Positions 39,189-41,719 of a stretch of DNA of 41,719 nt are shown here, piece by piece. Positions within the stretch are counted from its first letter, which is position 1; each line of letters begins with the position of its first letter. The notes beneath the pieces are model-generated. The model was not told the origin of the DNA. It searched no databases and saw nothing but the letters and a program-made list of their open reading frames with translations. A program made the translations under genes and the position numbers. The stretch lies in the NCBI GenBank assembly GCA_903937385.1, contig CAIZZF010000017.1:1-41719 (forward strand), given 5' to 3'. Origin of the DNA: an uncultured Holophagaceae bacterium. Lineage in GTDB: Bacteria > Acidobacteriota > Holophagae > Holophagales > Holophagaceae.

Positions 39189-40055
39189 CTACGGGGCGAT
39201 GAACTGGGTTTCCGCCAGCACGCTGCCGCGCTCCGGATGGACAAAAGTCAGGCGGAGCTTGGAGCCCGACGGCACCTGGAGGCCGCCCAGGGGGATCTCC
39301 ATGGTGCGCTCGGGCAGGGGCGGATAGACCGCGATGCCGCGCCACTCAGCCACTCTGACGTCCTTGGCGCCGGGGTTCAGCTGGGTGATCTGCACGTTGC
39401 CGAAGACAGACTCCTTGCCGCCAAGGCGCTGCAGGGCGAACTTCACCAGGGTGCGGCCATCGGCTTCGCGGGCCACCACCACCGGGGAGAAGCCGGGCGT
39501 GGTGGGGGTGTCCCCCTGGCGCACGATGATGGGGATGGAGACGCCATAGACCGGGGTGAGCTTGATGGCCACGCCATTGGGTTCCTTGGGGTCGACCTCG
39601 GCCGGGGCGGCGTCTTCTTTGGGCACCGCGCGGATCAGCAGGTGGGCCCGGTATTCGCCCTCGGCCAGGTCGGCGGGGCGGCGCACCAGGATGCGCACCG
39701 TCTGCTGCACGCCGGGCTCCAGGGTGATCTGCTGGGGCGCGTAGCGGATGATCTCTTCGGCCACGGAAGGTCCTTCGGACGGCACTTCCTTGAGCTCACC
39801 CTTGGGGTTCATCTCCATGCGGATGTAAGTGAGACGGTAGGTGGCCGGGGCGCTGCCGGTGTTGAGGAGGGTCAGCTGGGCAGAGCGCAGCTTGGCATCG
39901 AAGACCAGGCGGGTGGGGGCCACCAGCAGGTCCCCGCCCACCGCCTTGGGCAGGGGGGGGGGTGCCTGGGCCAGGAGGCCCGTGCCCAGGCACAGGGAGA
40001 GCGCCAGGAGCAGGGTTCGGGTGAGGCTGTTCAGGGTGCCGCGCGTCGGGTTCAT
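39189..40055 (-). CDS. PapD-like periplasmic fimbrial chaperone
   Basis: 288 residues from ATG 40055; an in-frame ATG at 40085 is the alternative and neither has a strong ribosome binding site. Signal peptide to about residue 30. Two Ig-like domains follow: LLVAPTRLVFDAKLRSAQLTLLN and APATYRLTYIRMEM as the first PapD strands, then IRYAPQQITLEPGVQQTVRILVRRP (F-P-x-x-V-x-L-x-P-G type motif), a hinge and the second domain VYGVSIPIIVRQG. About 50 residues longer than PapD. Conveys subunits to the adjacent usher. Upstream lies a 10-bp hairpin (40093-40116). Confidence 0.85.
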   Translation of the reverse strand: MNPTRGTLNSLTRTLLLALSLCLGTGLLAQAPPPLPKAVGGDLLVAPTRLVFDAKLRSAQLTLLNTGSAPATYRLTYIRMEMNPKGELKEVPSEGPSVAEEIIRYAPQQITLEPGVQQTVRILVRRPADLAEGEYRAHLLIRAVPKEDAAPAEVDPKEPNGVAIKLTPVYGVSIPIIVRQGDTPTTPGFSPVVVAREADGRTLVKFALQRLGGKESVFGNVQITQLNPGAKDVRVAEWRGIAVYPPLPERTMEIPLGGLQVPSGSKLRLTFVHPERGSVLAETQFIAP

Positions 40056-40092
40056 CGTGGGATCCAGTCGGGAAGGGATGGTCATCCAAAGG

Positions 40093-40116
40093 CGCGGAGC
40101 GGTTGCCCGCTCCGCG
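40093..40116 (-). terminator. hairpin in the chaperone leader
   Basis: CGCGGAGCGG (40093-40102) pairs with CCGCTCCGCG (40107-40116), loop of 4. Lies just upstream of the chaperone start on the minus strand, so it may attenuate transcripts entering the chaperone-usher genes rather than end a gene. Confidence 0.5.
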
Positions 40117-40649
40117 TTGAAGGTCTTGCTTCATGGGGCCGTGGCCCGAATAGCCGTGCAGGAAAGAGGGAGGAAGAAGTGCTTGGGCCGCAGTCACGCA
40201 GGAGCTATCCGGAACAGGCGTGAGCGGGCTGGGTGGGGCTGCTCCAGAAGGGCCATCCTCATGGAGAGGTTGTTGTCGTGCTGATAAAGACTTATCAAGT
40301 CCTGTGCCAGAATTGAAAAATTTATAACATCTTATATTTGTTCATTTAAAATTTAGAGCTCAGAAAAATATTATCTAGAATCTGGAAATGGGATGGAATC
40401 TTCTGGATTCTGGAAGTTCGAGAGCTGGGCCTGGGCACCCCGTTATCCTCCCCCTCCCACGGGCTTCACGCCCACAGGGCCCATGCCCCTGCTACCAGGG
40501 CCAGGAGGACCAAAAAAAGGCAAAGGAAACCGGTGAGAAACGGTGATAACGGCCGCTGGCCGCAGCTTTGCAACACCTCGGTTGGCTATTCTCAGACGGA
40601 ACGCGCCGCCGCTCATCCGGCCGCCTGCCCGCGCTTGGCCCCTATGCCA
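40117..40649. other. intergenic region between DUF4402 and chaperone genes
   Basis: About 530 bp with no gene. The stretch 40285-40400 is markedly AT-rich and includes the dyad GATAA/TTATC (40283-40296), so it is the likely promoter region of the chaperone-usher genes. A minus-strand TGGCAC..TTGAT at 40309-40294 resembles a sigma-54 element but lacks the invariant GC. The rest is GC-rich without clear signals. Confidence 0.5.
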
Positions 40650-40684
40650 ACTCGGCTCCGATCCCGCAGGAATCAGAGCCGAGT
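40650..40684 (-). terminator. terminator after DUF4402 gene 1
   Basis: ACTCGGCTC (40650-40658) pairs with GAGCCGAGT (40676-40684). The inner part pairs further to a 16-bp stem with a 3-nt loop and two wobbles. It begins 23 bp after the stop on the minus strand. A related hairpin follows the second DUF4402 gene. Confidence 0.75.
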
Positions 40685-40706
40685 CTGGGCGTGCGTTGGG
40701 GTTGGT

Positions 40707-41231
40707 TTAGTTGTAGGCGACGGTCACGGAGAAGCTGCCGCTGTAGAGGCCGGCGGGCTGGTTCGCGGCCACGCTCAGGTTGGCGCCGACACTCAGGCCG
40801 TAGGCGCCGGCTCCGTCCAGCAGGAAGGCGGCCCCATAGGTTGTGAAGGCGTCGACGGTCATGCTGTTCGCACCCGAGGTGATCTGGATGCTGCCGGGCA
40901 GGCCAACGCTGAAGGAGGTGTTCGGCTCGCCGGCCACGTCGAAGGAAGCGGCGGAGACGCCCGCCGCACTGGCGAGGACCGCGCCACCGGAGGCGGTGCG
41001 CACACCCGCGGGATCGAGCTTGACGGTGCCGGCGGTGGGGGTGGCGATCATCGCGCCGAAGTTCAGGTCCGAAGCCTTCGCGATGGAGATGGGCTGGTAG
41101 ATCTTTGCAGAAGCCGTGGCGGTGGCGCTGGCGGTAGGGGCGCCGACCACAGGGGTGGCAGCACCGGCGGCGAACATCGGGGCGCTGGCGATGACGAGCA
41201 GGGTGGGGAAGAGGGAGCGGGCAACGCGCAT
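40707..41231 (-). CDS. DUF4402 domain protein, likely fimbrial/surface subunit
   Basis: 174 residues from ATG 41231 with CGGAG upstream. Signal peptide to about residue 25, an Ala/Thr-rich stretch (PTASATATASAKIYQPISI), then the DUF4402 beta-sandwich: LNFGAMIATPTAGTVKLDP, GEPNTSFSVGLPGSIQI, MTVDAFTT and the C-terminal PAGLYSGSFSVTVAYN. DUF4402 proteins accompany PapD-like chaperones and ushers and are thought to be pilus or spore-coat-like subunits. Ends with YN, a strand that could be donated to the chaperone. Closely similar to the neighbouring copy at 41446. Confidence 0.88.
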   Translation of the reverse strand: MRVARSLFPTLLVIASAPMFAAGAATPVVGAPTASATATASAKIYQPISIAKASDLNFGAMIATPTAGTVKLDPAGVRTASGGAVLASAAGVSAASFDVAGEPNTSFSVGLPGSIQITSGANSMTVDAFTTYGAAFLLDGAGAYGLSVGANLSVAANQPAGLYSGSFSVTVAYN

Positions 41232-41388
41232 GGAAAACTCCGGAATCAAGTTGCACCAGTCAGGTGCGAAAGGGGGATGGGATCTTCCAGGAGGCCGATC
41301 CTCGGTGGAGGGTTGAGGTGCTGGCCGTAGAGGCCAGGGCGCTGGCGCGGGAGCCTGAGGGCCGGTCCACGTCAGGCCCCTTCGCAGG

Positions 41389-41422
41389 CTCGGCTCTGAC
41401 CCCCGGAGGAGTCAGAGCCGAG
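41389..41422 (-). terminator. terminator after DUF4402 gene 2
   Basis: CTCGGCTCTGAC (41389-41400) pairs with GTCAGAGCCGAG (41411-41422), loop of 10. The sequence between stop codon and hairpin matches that of gene 1, so the duplication includes the 3' flank. Confidence 0.75.
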
Positions 41423-41445
41423 TCTGGGCGTGCGTTGGGGTTGAT

Positions 41446-41719
41446 TTAGTTGTAGGCGACGGTCACAGAGAAGCTGCCGCTGTAGAGGCCGGCGGCCTGG
41501 TTGGCGCCCACGCTCAGGTTCGCACCCACGGCCAGCGCGTGCGCGCCGGTTCCGTCGAGCAGGTAGGCGGCGGCGTCGGTCACGAAGGTGTCAACCGTCA
41601 TGCTGTTCGCACCCGAAGCGATCTGGATGCTGGTGGGCAGGGCCACGCTGAAGGAGGTGTTGGGCTCACCGGCCACGTCGAAGGCGGCGGCAGAGACACC
41701 CGCGGCGCTGGCGAGAACC
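41446..41719 (-). CDS. DUF4402 domain protein, partial (5' end outside window)
   Basis: The frame runs off the window edge; about 90 C-terminal residues are present. They match the gene at 40707 almost throughout (SGANSMTVD, then VGANLSV and the end AAGLYSGSFSVTVAYN), with substitutions mainly in the middle (VTDAAAYLLDGTGAHAL against TTYGAAFLLDGAGAYGL). This is a tandem duplicate subunit gene. The apparent ATG at 41674-41676 is internal. Confidence 0.85.
   Translation of the reverse strand, partial: VLASAAGVSAAAFDVAGEPNTSFSVALPTSIQIASGANSMTVDTFVTDAAAYLLDGTGAHALAVGANLSVGANQAAGLYSGSFSVTVAYN

Noticed and set aside
36528-40223. Very long plus-strand open frame (1231 codons) opposite the usher and chaperone genes
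   Set aside because: It is His/Gly/Ala/Gln-rich without domain features and lies antisense to two genes with clear family motifs; it is a product of high GC codon bias.
40294-40309. Sigma-54-like TGGCAC..TTGAT on the minus strand before the chaperone gene
   Set aside because: The -12 GC is replaced by GA, and no activator site like those at 15448 or 19432 is seen nearby.

Overview
The window is about 65% GC overall. It looks like chromosomal DNA of a Gram-negative, probably anaerobic or facultative environmental bacterium: outer-membrane porin, usher-type fimbrial assembly, many Sec-exported proteins, sigma-54 control and a dicarboxylate uptake module. Protein style and gene mix fit Acidobacteriota of the Geothrix/Holophaga type. 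That placement is inference, because no rRNA or taxonomic marker is present.

Layout. (1) 1-750: the 3' end of tRNA-Asn(GTT), caught in a long imperfect palindrome, then about 600 bp without a gene. (2) 751-5293: a tight three-gene operon of exported proteins of unknown function with lower GC than the rest, possibly an island next to the tRNA. (3) 5.4-7.6 kb: small and hypothetical genes plus a GNAT acetyltransferase. (4) 7.6-11.7 kb: a DcuS/DcuR-type two-component system and the dicarboxylate symporter dctA, separated by a structured intergenic repeat.

(5) 11.9-28.1 kb is the most interesting part. A PAS histidine kinase overlaps an NtrC-type sigma-54 activator. Two near-identical sigma-54 promoters follow, each with the same upstream activator-like site exactly 103 bp upstream of the -24 GG. 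The first drives five exported proteins: a CYTH/triphosphate-tunnel-like protein, an unknown, an inorganic pyrophosphatase, a Cache protein and a histidine phosphatase. The second drives an OprP-type porin. After a terminator-like hairpin come two more cytoplasmic CYTH-type genes, a DASS/SLC13 anion transporter, a membrane-anchored periplasmic protein, two DUF4010/MgtC-type membrane proteins and a fourth CYTH-like gene. The simplest reading is a regulated system that takes up, senses or hydrolyses condensed phosphates (pyrophosphate, tripolyphosphate, polyphosphate) or related anions. I know of no described system with this composition.

(6) 28.1-31.6 kb: a stand-alone RsbRD_N-type sensor, a nested inverted-repeat element, and an operon of a HEAT-repeat/beta-lactamase-fold hydrolase with a class IV (D-amino-acid) aminotransferase. 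(7) 31.7-36.4 kb: sulfur amino-acid genes on the minus strand (metY, a DUF4395 membrane protein, cysE, and a cystathionine gamma-synthase/lyase gene under a SAM-I riboswitch). (8) 36.6-41.7 kb: an atypical chaperone-usher locus with two tandem DUF4402 subunit genes, the second cut by the window edge.

Intergenic spaces hold several related inverted-repeat elements (9964-10205, 28741-29100, 34644-34755, 36492-36550). Two of them carry a 109-bp element that folds as a cloverleaf, with compensatory base changes between the copies.
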